Source: Pseudovibrio denitrificans JCM 12308
GTDB taxonomy: Bacteria > Pseudomonadota > Alphaproteobacteria > Rhizobiales > Stappiaceae
Assembly (NCBI RefSeq): GCF_001310815.1
Contig: NZ_BAZK01000004.1
Span: 1 to 64,000 of the forward strand
Length of the DNA stretch: 64,000 bases
Reading direction: 5' to 3'
Positions within the stretch are counted from its first letter, which is position 1; each line of letters begins with the position of its first letter. The notes below the pieces were generated by a model that was given only the letters and a program-made list of their open reading frames with translations, was not told the DNA's origin and made no database searches. A program made the translations under genes and the position numbers. Shown piece after piece: positions 47,278 to 56,452 of this stretch.

Positions 47278-48264
47278 ATGACAAATACACCTGCTCAACC
47301 GACCGCCGCCGGCGTTGACGCTGTCGTTCCATTTGCTGTTGAAGCACTGGACGTTCGCGGTCGGGTTATCAATATGGGGCCGGTGCTGAACTCAATGCTG
47401 GCGCGGCACAAGTACCCTGCGCCGGTAAACAAGCTGCTGTCAGAGGCCATTGTCCTGACATCCATGCTTGGCAGTACCCTCAAGTTCGAAGGTCGCCTGA
47501 CCCTGCAAGCCCAGACAGACGGTGCAGTCTCCATGCTCGTGGTAGACTTCAACGCACCTGATGGCCTGCGCGCTATGGCTCAGTTTGACGAGGCAAAGGT
47601 TGCTGAAGTCGCAAGCAAGGATGGCTTCAAGCCAGACCAGCTGCTCGGCAAAGGCCATCTCGCCTTCACCATCGATCAGGGCGCCCATACCAGCCGTTAC
47701 CAGGGAATCGTGGTTCTGAACGGCACCACTCTGGAAGAAGCTGCGCATGAGTACTTCCAGAAGTCCGAACAGATCCCGACATTCGTACGCCTCGGCGTTG
47801 CTGAAGTGCTGACCAAAGCGGAAGAAGGGGGTGCAGAGCACTCCTGGGCTGCTGGCGGCATCATGGTTCAGTTCCTGCCACAGTCTCTGGATCGCCTGAG
47901 ACAGGCAGACATCCACCCGGGTGACGCGCCAGAAGGGCACGAAGCTCATCAGGTTGATGAAGACGACGCATGGGTCGAAGCGCGCTCACTGGTTGAGACC
48001 GTGAAAGATGACGAACTCATCGATCCGAGCCTCACCGTTGAAGGTCTGCTCTACCGTTTGTTCCACGAACGTGGTGCATCCGTCTTCTCCCCGCAGAGCA
48101 TGGCAGACAAGTGCACCTGCTCTGAAGAAAAAATCACTGCCATGATGCAGAACTTTTCTGATGCAGACAAAGCTGAGATGAAAGCGGAAGGTACGGTCCA
48201 CATCAAGTGCGACTTCTGCTCCAAGGATTATGAGCTGGACGCCAACAAGGTGTTCAAGGACTAA
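47278..48264 (+). CDS. hslO: Hsp33 family redox-regulated chaperone
   Basis: Hsp33 is a holdase activated by oxidation. The 328-residue product has the N-terminal substrate-binding core and the C-terminal zinc centre with CxC and CxxC: KCTCSEEK and IKCDFCSKDYEL. The length is normal. It is located 120 bp after argF, beyond the palindromic repeats, and ends at a bidirectional terminator. Confidence 0.95.
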   Translation: MTNTPAQPTAAGVDAVVPFAVEALDVRGRVINMGPVLNSMLARHKYPAPVNKLLSEAIVLTSMLGSTLKFEGRLTLQAQTDGAVSMLVVDFNAPDGLRAMAQFDEAKVAEVASKDGFKPDQLLGKGHLAFTIDQGAHTSRYQGIVVLNGTTLEEAAHEYFQKSEQIPTFVRLGVAEVLTKAEEGGAEHSWAAGGIMVQFLPQSLDRLRQADIHPGDAPEGHEAHQVDEDDAWVEARSLVETVKDDELIDPSLTVEGLLYRLFHERGASVFSPQSMADKCTCSEEKITAMMQNFSDADKAEMKAEGTVHIKCDFCSKDYELDANKVFKD

Positions 48265-48304
48265 TCCTTTCAGGAAAAGCGTAAATAACGCAAACGAACG
48301 CAAT

Positions 48305-48340
48305 AAAAAACGCTGTCAGAAAACCTCTGGCAGCGTTTTT
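48305..48340. terminator. bidirectional terminator between hslO and dgt
   Basis: AACGCTGTCAGA pairs with TCTGGCAGCGTT around AAACC, with A-runs on one side and T-runs on the other, so it can act on both convergent genes. Confidence 0.85.
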
Positions 48341-48373
48341 CTTTAACTCATTGAAACTGAATGGATTATTCCG

Positions 48374-49723
48374 CTAAACACGATCAAAGATCGACCCCAT
48401 ACGCGGGCTGAACAGCCGGTCATAGGTTTTCAGCAGCATCATGTCTGTCATGCTGGCAACGTAATCACAGATGATCCGTGAACCCTCTTCAGCCTCTTTG
48501 AAGTCCGCGTAAACATCTTCCGGCAAAAACGCTTGCGGCTCGCTCATCAGCGTCTCAAAAACGGCAACCACCATGGTTTGCCCTTTGAACTCAAGATGCT
48601 GAACGTTCGGCGCCTGAATAACCCGTTTAAAGACAAAGCCTTTCAGTGCATCCAGAACCTTCGCGTGGCCTTCTGGCAGAACAGCTTTGTACTTCAAAAG
48701 CGGCTCGCTGAACGCTTCTTGTTCCTTGATCTGAACGGCCACGATGAAGAAATGAACCAGCTTACCGATGAACTGCTTTCGCCGATTGGCATTGCCAAAC
48801 AGCCCTGCAATCATCTGCTCATAGGGATCTTTTGAATACTTACCCGGATTGCTGGAAGCCAGATCTTCAAGGAATGCCGAACAGTCTTCTTTTGAGATAT
48901 CCTCCCGGAACTGCTCCTCTCGCACCAGCCCCAAAGCAATCGCATCTTCAAAGTCATGAACCCCGTAAGCGATGTCATCAGCCAGATCCATGATGGAGCA
49001 ATCCCATGATTTAAAACGGGATTTCGCGTGCTTACCGTCTTTACGCGCAAAGCTGCAGAACAGCGAGCGATCCTGCTCAGAGAGCGGCTCCAGCACCCAA
49101 TCGACGATCTCTTGTTCCCCATCCATAAAACACTTAGGCGGAGCTGAGCGTTTCCTGTCGATCAGGCTCACCGTCGAGGTGTTGGGACTAAGCTGCGGGG
49201 ATAAATCGGGATTATGCACGCGGGAAAACGCGACCGGATACTTCATCATGCCCAGTAATGCCCGCCGTGTCAGATCCGCCCCATGCTTGGCAGACATCTT
49301 CTCCAGACGTGAAACAATGCGCAGGGTCTGGCCGTTGCCTTCAAACCCACCATTCTCCCGCATGCAGTAGTTCAGCGCCACTTCACCCCCGTGCCCAAAC
49401 GGAGGATGGCCGATGTCATGGCAATAGCTGATTGTTTTAACGAGGCTTTCTTCTGGGATGAAGTCATAGGCCGGGTGATCTTTGAAGAAGGCCCGAAACT
49501 GCCGCGTGATGCCGGAGGCAATCTGCGCCACTTCCAGTGTGTGGGTCAGGCGCGTGCGATAAAAGTCGCTGTCCCCCAGATTGAGGATTTGGGTTTTCCC
49601 CTGCAGGCGGCGAAAGGCATGAGAGTGAACAATGCGGGCATAATCTACATCATAAGGCGTTCGCGCATCATCCGACTTGGGAACCCAGCCACTCTGACGA
49701 GCAGTCCAAACAACATCACTCAC
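48374..49723 (-). CDS. dgt: dGTP triphosphohydrolase (HD domain)
   Basis: dGTPases hydrolyse dGTP to deoxyguanosine and triphosphate, influencing dNTP pools. The 449-residue product has the HD-domain metal ligands: RLTHTLEVAQIA (H), YCHDIGHPPFGHGGE (HD), and a later Asp in DLADDIAYGVHDFEDA. The N-terminal DYARIVHSHAFRRLQGKTQI is a family signature. It is a single gene, convergent with hslO. Confidence 0.94.
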   Translation of the reverse strand: MSDVVWTARQSGWVPKSDDARTPYDVDYARIVHSHAFRRLQGKTQILNLGDSDFYRTRLTHTLEVAQIASGITRQFRAFFKDHPAYDFIPEESLVKTISYCHDIGHPPFGHGGEVALNYCMRENGGFEGNGQTLRIVSRLEKMSAKHGADLTRRALLGMMKYPVAFSRVHNPDLSPQLSPNTSTVSLIDRKRSAPPKCFMDGEQEIVDWVLEPLSEQDRSLFCSFARKDGKHAKSRFKSWDCSIMDLADDIAYGVHDFEDAIALGLVREEQFREDISKEDCSAFLEDLASSNPGKYSKDPYEQMIAGLFGNANRRKQFIGKLVHFFIVAVQIKEQEAFSEPLLKYKAVLPEGHAKVLDALKGFVFKRVIQAPNVQHLEFKGQTMVVAVFETLMSEPQAFLPEDVYADFKEAEEGSRIICDYVASMTDMMLLKTYDRLFSPRMGSIFDRV

Positions 49724-49737
49724 GTCTAAACCTCACA

Positions 49738-49768
49738 CAAAAAAGCCCTGCACAACAAAGCGCAGGGC
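49738..49768 (-). terminator. terminator of the alpha/beta hydrolase gene
   Basis: On the minus strand GCCCTGC pairs with GCAGGGC and is followed by six to seven T. Confidence 0.8.
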
Positions 49769-49778
49769 AGAAAAAAGC

Positions 49779-50429
49779 TTAAGCTATCAGGCTCTTAAGG
49801 AACTCGGCGGTCTTCGCAGCAGACTGTTCGATATTACCGTTCCAGGTCGCGGGAGACGCCCCGCGCGGCGCCAGATCATGGTTGCCATCCTCCAGCCAAT
49901 CAATGCTGATTGTCTCAGGAAGATCAACAGCTTGCACCTCGCTCTGGTTCCCCATCTGATCCCGGTCTCCCTGCGCAATGAAGATCGGACGCTGCGCATT
50001 TTGCAGCGGCTCCATACGCCAGTCTGCCAGATCAGATTTCCCAATAGCATGAAAGGGATAGCCCAGACACACAACGCCCAGAACCCGCTTCGGAAGGCTC
50101 TCACCACCCGCCAGCATCGCCGCAACGCGCCCACCCATGGACTTCCCACCAATCAGTACAGGCCCATCAGCACTTTCCAAAATCAGCTGCACAGCCTTTT
50201 GGTACTCACCAATCAGCTTGTCAGCTCTTGGTGGAGGCGATTTCTTCCCTGTTTCCCGACGCTTAGCCATATAGCCAAACTCAAACCGCGCCACAGCAAC
50301 ACCATTTGCCGCCGCCGCTTCCGCAAACCGGTTCATAAAATTGGCATCCATTGGCGCACCCGCACCATGAGCCAACACCAGAGTGCCAAGGCACTCACCT
50401 TCAGGACGTGTCCATAAAATCTCAGTCAT
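49779..50429 (-). CDS. alpha/beta hydrolase, TEX30/KANL3-like
   Basis: This is a 216-residue alpha/beta-hydrolase. The oxyanion region is LVLAHGAGAPMD, the nucleophile elbow GGKSMGGRVAAML (Ser in G-x-S-x-G-G), the acid in IFIAQGDRDQMG and the catalytic His in EDGNHDLAPR. The fold and length resemble bacterial members of the TEX30/KANL3 (dienelactone-hydrolase-like) group. Substrate unknown. Its transcript ends before dgt. Confidence 0.87.
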   Translation of the reverse strand: MTEILWTRPEGECLGTLVLAHGAGAPMDANFMNRFAEAAAANGVAVARFEFGYMAKRRETGKKSPPPRADKLIGEYQKAVQLILESADGPVLIGGKSMGGRVAAMLAGGESLPKRVLGVVCLGYPFHAIGKSDLADWRMEPLQNAQRPIFIAQGDRDQMGNQSEVQAVDLPETISIDWLEDGNHDLAPRGASPATWNGNIEQSAAKTAEFLKSLIA

Positions 50430-50525
50430 GACGCTATTTTAACGCCTCTTTCACATCAAAAGTGACAGGAAATTTACTTGTCCCCGTCTTCAATAAGACC
50501 CATATTCAAATTAGCTAATATAAAT

Positions 50526-50540
50526 GCGTAGAACCTACGC
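50526..50540. promoter_or_regulatory. short perfect inverted repeat upstream of the desaturase-like gene
   Basis: GCGTAG-AAC-CTACGC lies 22 bp before the ATG at 50562, in the leader or core promoter, between two divergent genes. It could be an operator; evidence is the symmetry only. Confidence 0.3.
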
Positions 50541-50561
50541 GAGAATAGAACGGAATACACT

Positions 50562-51410
50562 ATGGAAGAAGGCGCCATTCGCCTGGGAATTTTTGCAGGA
50601 GCGTTCCTCGTGTTCGCGCTGCTGGAAATATTTATCCCCCGGCGCTCCGAGAGCCAGGAACGGCCACAGCGCTGGTCCACCAACCTTATCCTGTCGGCAA
50701 TCAATACACTTATGCTGCGCTTTGCCCTGCCTTTTGCTGCAGTTTCAACGGCTTACTGGGCGCAGATGCAGGGCTTCGGTTTGGTTCACTGGCTGGTGCT
50801 GGATCCCGTGCTCGGCGGCATCATCGCATTCTTTGCCCTCGATTTCGCAGTATGGGCCATGCATGTCGCAAGCCATAAAGTCCCGTTCCTGTGGCATCTG
50901 CATAAGGTGCACCACACCGATCCGCGCTTCGATGTCACCACCGCACTTCGCTTCCACCCGCTGGAAATTGCCGTCTCTATGCTCTGGAAAGTGGTCGTGG
51001 TCGCCTTGCTTGGCGCGCCTGTTCTCTCAGTTGTGATCTTCGAAGTGGTCCTCAATGCCGCTGCTATGTTCAACCATGCCAACATCAAGCTTTCTGAGAA
51101 GGCTGACCGTGTGCTGAGATGGGTGATTGTGACGCCAGATATGCACCGCATCCACCACTCAACCCGCCCAATCGAAACCGATAGCAACTACGGCTTCAAC
51201 TTCCCTTGGTGGGACCGGTTATTCTCCACCTATGTCCATGATCCGAAAGGCGGGCAAGAGAACATCACGTTTGGTCTGAAGGAATTTCAGGGCAAAGAGC
51301 CACGCCAGTTAGGTTGGGCATTGCTCTTGCCTTTCAAGGCCTTAACTCATGTACAAGGCTGGCTGTCCAGCCGTGTCAACAAAGATGGAACGCCAAAAGC
51401 AGGGCACTAG
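50562..51410 (+). CDS. fatty acid hydroxylase/sterol desaturase family protein
   Basis: This is a di-iron integral membrane hydroxylase of 282 residues. The histidine clusters are HVASHK, HKVHHTDPRFD, FNHANI and PDMHRIHHSTRPIETDSNYG, the usual eight-His pattern of the superfamily. Three to four hydrophobic helices lie at residues 8-110 and 135-165. In bacteria such proteins hydroxylate or desaturate lipids or hopanoid/carotenoid-like substrates; the specific one is unknown. The stop overlaps that of the convergent binding-protein gene in a shared CTAG. Confidence 0.9.
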   Translation: MEEGAIRLGIFAGAFLVFALLEIFIPRRSESQERPQRWSTNLILSAINTLMLRFALPFAAVSTAYWAQMQGFGLVHWLVLDPVLGGIIAFFALDFAVWAMHVASHKVPFLWHLHKVHHTDPRFDVTTALRFHPLEIAVSMLWKVVVVALLGAPVLSVVIFEVVLNAAAMFNHANIKLSEKADRVLRWVIVTPDMHRIHHSTRPIETDSNYGFNFPWWDRLFSTYVHDPKGGQENITFGLKEFQGKEPRQLGWALLLPFKALTHVQGWLSSRVNKDGTPKAGH

Positions 51411-52354
51411 AAAAAGCCACGTGGGAAATATCTGAGATAAAGCTCCCCCAAACGGCCATTGGATTGAAGGCGGGTAAGACCAAGATTGATCGCATTCAGC
51501 ATCTTGATATTGCCTGCCTTTGTTGCAATCGCCAGCCCGCCACTGAAATAACTTGGGTCCAGCCACGGCCCCCCGGCAAACTTGCAGCACCCGTTGGCTT
51601 TCTGAGTATCCAGCCAGAACGACAATCGCATCCCATCGCCGAACAAAGCATCTACCTCGGAACTCACAAGAGCGTTTCGTGCAAGTTCTTCATTCTCAAA
51701 GGGAACAGCAACAGCATCGGTAAAGAACCGCTCTAAAAACGCCTCGTGACGAGACCCTTGAACCACCGCAACACGTTTACCGCCCATTGTTTCAGGTAGA
51801 GGCTCCAGAGTGCTGCGCTTGCTGGTTACAAAGCGCCCTGGAAAGCGCATGTAAATCTGTGAAAAGGAAAGCTTTTCAAGGTTGGCCGGTGTCATGCTGA
51901 CACCAGCAATCACAGCATCAGCCTCACCATTGGCCACGGTATTGGCCAGATGATTAAACGGCAGGATCTTCAGACTACAAGCCGCTTTCAGGCTCTGGCA
52001 GATCTCACGGGCAAGATCCACGTTGTACCCCATCAGACGCTCTTCACTATCCCGGAAAATGAAGGGCGGAAAATCATCGGCTGCAATGAAACGAATACGC
52101 TCTGGCACCTTGCCAGTTGTCGCTAAGCCAGATTGTCCACCTGAGAACAGTGGGATTGTCACGGAAGAGGGAGCTTTTTGCGAGTTTACTGCATTTTCAG
52201 AGCCATCGTTTCCCGCTCCCAACAAGGGAGAGCTCTGGGAAATCGCCCATGTATCAGTGCCATATGCATTCTGTGCCATGGCATTTGACGCCGCGAAAAT
52301 GAGCGGCTGGGCACTACAGAAAATCAGCAATATGAAGAATAAAGGGAAACGCAA
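51407..52354 (-). CDS. transporter substrate-binding domain protein (SBP_bac_3 type)
   Basis: The product has 315 residues with a signal peptide (about 1-27, ending AMAQN), a low-complexity linker (residues 28-85) and then a family 3 solute-binding domain: IRFIAADDFPPFIFRDSEER, GYNVDLAREICQSL, and ANGEADAVIAGVSMTPANLEKLSFS. The usual amino-acid carboxylate Arg region is less clear. No ABC permease or ATPase genes are adjacent, so it may be an orphan binding protein or a periplasmic sensor. It is divergent from the GT2 gene 65 bp away. Confidence 0.87.
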   Translation of the reverse strand: MRFPLFFILLIFCSAQPLIFAASNAMAQNAYGTDTWAISQSSPLLGAGNDGSENAVNSQKAPSSVTIPLFSGGQSGLATTGKVPERIRFIAADDFPPFIFRDSEERLMGYNVDLAREICQSLKAACSLKILPFNHLANTVANGEADAVIAGVSMTPANLEKLSFSQIYMRFPGRFVTSKRSTLEPLPETMGGKRVAVVQGSRHEAFLERFFTDAVAVPFENEELARNALVSSEVDALFGDGMRLSFWLDTQKANGCCKFAGGPWLDPSYFSGGLAIATKAGNIKMLNAINLGLTRLQSNGRLGELYLRYFPRGFF

Positions 52355-52418
52355 AAGCTATCCAATCCAGTTTGCAACAGAGCGTAAGCCTAACGGGAAA
52401 TTCTCAAGGAGATACTAA

Positions 52419-54563
52419 GTGAATGTCTGCGAGAGGGAAAGGCCTGTAGCCGGAAACCAGCCTCATGGATTAACAGGGGCGGAAGTATCATGGGGAAGTC
52501 GGGAATACTCTGATAACTCAGTGAGTAACGAACCATCGAGGTCAGTGCAGCAGGCAAACACGCTGCGCTCTCTGGCGCTCTCCATCAGCCGTATCGACAG
52601 CATGCGCTCCGCCGAAGCCGGGCAAGCCCTACGAAGCCGCATGACCACCATCTCACCGCTAGAAGCTCCTTCGCATTCGCGGAGGACATCATCAGTTGTT
52701 CAGAAAATCTCAGGCAGCCAAGACAAAGAACGCTATGTCCCGGAATTTCTACGTTTACGCAATGCTTTAGAGCGAGAAATCTTGCTGCAATGCAACTGCT
52801 CTGATGCCTTGATTGATTTTGCAAAGTCCCGATGCTCAGCTGAAGATAAATGCGTCAGCAGCTATCTGATTGACCAAGGGTTTCTGGATGCCTCCGTGTT
52901 TTATTGGGGCATCTCCGGCAAAATGAACATCCGCTACGCTGCGGATGGCAGCCTATCTGCCATTGCCCCCATCTCGGACAAGCTAAAACCCTTTGAAACA
53001 GAAGGCATTCTGTTTGTACCAGCACTGGACCTGAACCAGAAAGTTGTCTTCGCCGCCGCTCCCCTCGGACACCAACTGGAGGCCTTTGAGCGGGCGCTTG
53101 GGTACTTTGACGAAGCCACCAGCAAAATTGTCGTGGTAACGCCTGAGTACCAGAAGGCACTCACCGTCACCACAGCAAGCTCTAACGCCTTGGTGCAAGA
53201 CAATCTTTCCATGTCAGCGGTTCATCGTTTCATGCCGTCACAGCGAAAGCTTCTCACGGTCTCGCCAATCTTCTTCCTCGGCACAATCGGCTTTGCATTT
53301 GATGTGTTCTATTGGGCCCTGTTCATACTGCTGACGCTCTCTCTCGGAGCTATTGGTTTGCTCAGGATTGCCTCCTTCTTCACCTACTCCGACAAACAGG
53401 ATTTCGTGGTCCCAGAACTTGAAAAGTGGCCGCATTACACCGTTCTGGTCCCGCTTTACAAAGAGTCAGCTATCTGTCGCCAACTGGTTGATGCATTGGA
53501 TGCATTGGACTACCCAAAAGAGGCGCTCGATGTCATCTTTCTGGTGGAGCAGGATGACGAACTCACGCAAAAGAACCTCCGCAAACTTCTGCGCAAGTCC
53601 ATGCGGATGATCATCCTGCCTCCCGGCAAGCCTCAAACCAAACCAAGAGCACTTTCAGTTGGCCTAGCTGCCACAAAGGGCGAATTTGTTACGGTTTTTG
53701 ATGCAGAAGACCGCCCAGAACCGCAGCAACTTAAGAAAGCGATCTGCCAGTTTGCGTTGGAAGGCCATGACGTCGCCTGCCTGCAAGCAGCGCTATCTAT
53801 CGATCATGCCAAAGAAGGCTGGCTCGTGCGCCAGTTCGCCTTTGAGTATGCCGCTCTGTTTGATGTCTTCCTTCCGTTCCTCTCGCGCAACAACCTACTG
53901 CTCCCGCTGGGTGGCACCTCCAACCACTTCCGCGTCAGCGCACTTCGCAAAGTAGGGGGATGGGATCCCTTCAACGTCACTGAAGATGCAGATCTCGCCG
54001 TCAGGTTTGCCAGACAGGGTTTCAGAACGCGCACCTTGAACAGCTCCACCTATGAGGAAGCGCCACTGACGCTCAAAGCATGGCTGCATCAGCGCACTCG
54101 TTGGCACAAAGGCTGGATACAGACACTGGCTGTCCACCTCAGAAGCCCACGATTGATCTATAAGCAACTAGGCGCGAATAACTTTACACTACTGCTGCTG
54201 ACTTTCTTTGGTGGTATGCTGTGCCTCTGGGCGGCTCCACTGACAGCATTGATGTTTGCTGGAGTCCTCTGGGGTGTCCACCAATCCGGTCTACAAGCCT
54301 TCGATGCTTTCAGCATATACGCTCTTTTCTGCTTCCTGTTCGGTTTGGGGGGGACTGTCGTGACTGTCCTTCAAGGCAGCGCAAAGCGGGGCTTCAGACC
54401 TCGCGGCTGGGAGATCGTAAGCATTCCGCTCTATTGGGTACTTGGCTGCATTGCCTCCTACAAAGCCTTGTTTGAGTTCATCGTCAAACCGCATTACTGG
54501 CGAAAAACCGAGCACGGCATCGTTCGGCACCGTGGAAAAATCAAGGATGCAGAAGGAGCCTAG
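52419..54563 (+). CDS. GT2 family membrane glycosyltransferase with N-terminal T2SSE/MshEN-like domain
   Basis: This is a 714-residue glycosyltransferase related to cellulose/glucan synthases. An N-terminal low-complexity segment (1-95) is followed by a domain resembling type II secretion ATPase N-terminal/MshEN modules (about 105-260). Two TM helices (about 285-325) precede the GT-A catalytic domain, with VFDAEDRPEPQQL, EDADLAVRFARQGF and the processive-synthase QRTRWHKGW, and then C-terminal helices. It predicts polysaccharide synthesis and export at the inner membrane. The GTG start has AAGGAGA upstream. No obvious accessory genes are nearby. Confidence 0.88.
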   Translation: MNVCERERPVAGNQPHGLTGAEVSWGSREYSDNSVSNEPSRSVQQANTLRSLALSISRIDSMRSAEAGQALRSRMTTISPLEAPSHSRRTSSVVQKISGSQDKERYVPEFLRLRNALEREILLQCNCSDALIDFAKSRCSAEDKCVSSYLIDQGFLDASVFYWGISGKMNIRYAADGSLSAIAPISDKLKPFETEGILFVPALDLNQKVVFAAAPLGHQLEAFERALGYFDEATSKIVVVTPEYQKALTVTTASSNALVQDNLSMSAVHRFMPSQRKLLTVSPIFFLGTIGFAFDVFYWALFILLTLSLGAIGLLRIASFFTYSDKQDFVVPELEKWPHYTVLVPLYKESAICRQLVDALDALDYPKEALDVIFLVEQDDELTQKNLRKLLRKSMRMIILPPGKPQTKPRALSVGLAATKGEFVTVFDAEDRPEPQQLKKAICQFALEGHDVACLQAALSIDHAKEGWLVRQFAFEYAALFDVFLPFLSRNNLLLPLGGTSNHFRVSALRKVGGWDPFNVTEDADLAVRFARQGFRTRTLNSSTYEEAPLTLKAWLHQRTRWHKGWIQTLAVHLRSPRLIYKQLGANNFTLLLLTFFGGMLCLWAAPLTALMFAGVLWGVHQSGLQAFDAFSIYALFCFLFGLGGTVVTVLQGSAKRGFRPRGWEIVSIPLYWVLGCIASYKALFEFIVKPHYWRKTEHGIVRHRGKIKDAEGA

Positions 54564-54577
54564 CTCAGCGGATGCGA

Positions 54578-55021
54578 CTAAGGTTTCCAGGGGATGCGGA
54601 GTGCATCGACTGTAAGCTCACAGGGTTGGCCCTCATAAAACTGGTTGAGCACCTGATGAAACACTGTTGGATCATCTGCCGCATATGCAAACAGGGTGGC
54701 ACAGCTGCGTACCTTCATGCTGTCAATCTCACCAAGGATCTGACGGGAGGTAAGGTCGATATGCTGAAGCAACAACTGGCAACATCCGCGCAAACGTGAG
54801 GCGAGGAGGGGATAGGCAAGATACCGCTGTGCCTCTTCAAGGTTTTCAATCCCATAAAAGTGGGCTGTTGAGGAGCGCCCAAGCTTTCGAAGTTGCGGGA
54901 AGATGAACCAGATCCAGTGACTGGTCTTATGGCCTTGCTGCAGCTCCTGAACCACCTGTTGAAACACTGGCTCCTGCCCAATAACAAACCGGGTGATGTC
55001 GTCCTTAACGGTTCTAACCAT
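54578..55021 (-). CDS. DUF1810 family protein
   Basis: This is a 147-residue soluble protein with the DUF1810 pattern: DDITRFVIGQEPVFQQVVQEL, SHWIWFIFPQL, and YAADDPTVFHQVLNQFYEG. Sometimes annotated as calpastatin, which is not informative. Function unknown. I chose ATG 55021, preceded by GGAGG at seven bases, over a start 32 codons upstream. It is convergent with the GT2 gene. Confidence 0.9.
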   Translation of the reverse strand: MVRTVKDDITRFVIGQEPVFQQVVQELQQGHKTSHWIWFIFPQLRKLGRSSTAHFYGIENLEEAQRYLAYPLLASRLRGCCQLLLQHIDLTSRQILGEIDSMKVRSCATLFAYAADDPTVFHQVLNQFYEGQPCELTVDALRIPWKP

Positions 55022-55274
55022 GGGATTTCCTCCACTTGGTTTCAGCTTAACAGTAAACACGGTGACTACGACTTCCCAGCGAAAACACGAATACTTTTGA
55101 CGTTCAACCAGAGCCAAAACCGTGCAGATACCTAAGAGTGAACTACATTTTTATCTCACTGAGTAATCTGCTGTTTGCTGTCCTGATAAGTTTCACATTG
55201 CAAGAACATAAAAAACATCTGGTTTCGGAGTTTTAATTGACCTTCCCTAACGTAATGTCCTGGGTATATGGACG

Positions 55275-56092
55275 ATGCGAGAAAAACTTCGTGCGATCAT
55301 CGAAAGCAAGGCTTGGGAGTACACAATCATATCCATTATCGCGTTGAATGCGATAACACTAGGGATAGAAACCAGCCAGACTGTTCAACAACATTACGGC
55401 CCAATTCTCCGCACATTGGATGACATCGTAGTGGGCATTTACGTGGTTGAGATCTCTCTTCGCGTATATGCATATGGCTTACGGTTCTTTCGAGGAGCCT
55501 GGAATCTCTTTGATTTCATAATCGTAAGCATTGCTCTTGTTCCAACCACCGGCCCAGCTGCCATACTGCGCTCACTCAGGATCCTGCGTATCCTGCGCCT
55601 GATCTCAGTTGTGCCATCACTCAGACGCGTAATAGGAGGGCTGGTTCTGGCATTGCCCGGTATGGGTTCAATCATGCTGCTCCTGTCTCTCGTCTATTAT
55701 GTCTTCTCCGTCATGGCCACACAGCTCTATGGCGAGACCTTCCCCGAATGGTTCGGCACAATCGGCGCTTCAGCTATTCTCTGTTCCAGATCATGACGTT
55801 GGAAGGCTGGAGTGACGCGATTGTGCGCCCGGTCATGGATGTTTATCCAAATGCCTGGATGTTCTTCATCCCCTTCATCCTCACAACAGCGCTGACTGTG
55901 CTGAACCTGTTCATCGGCGTGATTGTGGCAGCCATGGAGGAGGAGCATGAAAAGGAGATGGAAGAACACCATCACTATGTGCGCATGGAAGCCAGTGAGA
56001 TCATGAAAGAACTCAGAACTCTGCGGCAGGATGTGGCAAAGCTGAGACGCAACCGTAAGGCCAGCCACAAACAGAAAGTCGAAATGACTTAA
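55275..56092 (+). pseudogene. NaChBac-type voltage-gated ion channel with TLEGWSD filter, frameshifted
   Basis: This is a six-helix single-domain cation channel (S1-S6), about 272 residues if joined. S4 has arginines every third residue ([20 protein letters not shown]). The frame breaks at about 55774: GCT ATT CTC should read GCC TAT TCT CTG, giving GASAYSLFQIM, exactly as in the downstream paralogue. The pore then reads TLEGWSD (55796-55816), followed by S6 and a Glu/His-rich C-terminal coiled coil. Gly at filter position 4 and Asp at position 7 differ from sodium channels and resemble native prokaryotic calcium channels. One C is missing, perhaps by sequence error. Confidence 0.85.
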
Positions 56093-56452
56093 GCGCAAAG
56101 ATACGACCGCCGGTTGTCAAAACAAGCGGCGGTCTCAATGCCACGTTATCGAAGTTCAAACGACATCTTTCATGCCGACCCTCTCATATTTCTCAAAGCA
56201 ACAGCCTCTGGGCGGGTTGCTGCCGCAATATCTACAGAATTTGAACAAATTTGTGTAAGGTCTTGTGGAAACGAGCAACCCCATGAAAACTATAAGCTAA
56301 ATTTGGTGGTGTTGTTTCACCTTTACTACCTCTAGTTCTTGGCGATTTCTTCATCTCTGCGCGCCATTATTTTGCTGGCCCCTTTCAACTTGAAACCATC
56401 AGATAAATACTTAGGGTGGGCCCAAATACGTATTGTGAGGTCAAGTGTCGAA
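56093..56452. other. region between the two channel genes
   Basis: No gene is supported. A perfect 8-bp hairpin GACCGCCG/CGGCGGTC lies at about 56104-56133, just after the first channel, without a T-run. The remainder is AT-rich and probably holds the promoter of the second channel. The long reading frame from 56339 upstream of the true start looks non-coding. Confidence 0.35.

Noticed and set aside
48374..49723. dGTPase as an anti-phage defence gene
   Set aside because: It lies among housekeeping genes with no defence neighbours.
55760..55790. Programmed ribosomal frameshift in the first channel gene
   Set aside because: No slippery heptamer and no downstream stimulatory stem is evident; five other genes show the same kind of single-base loss.
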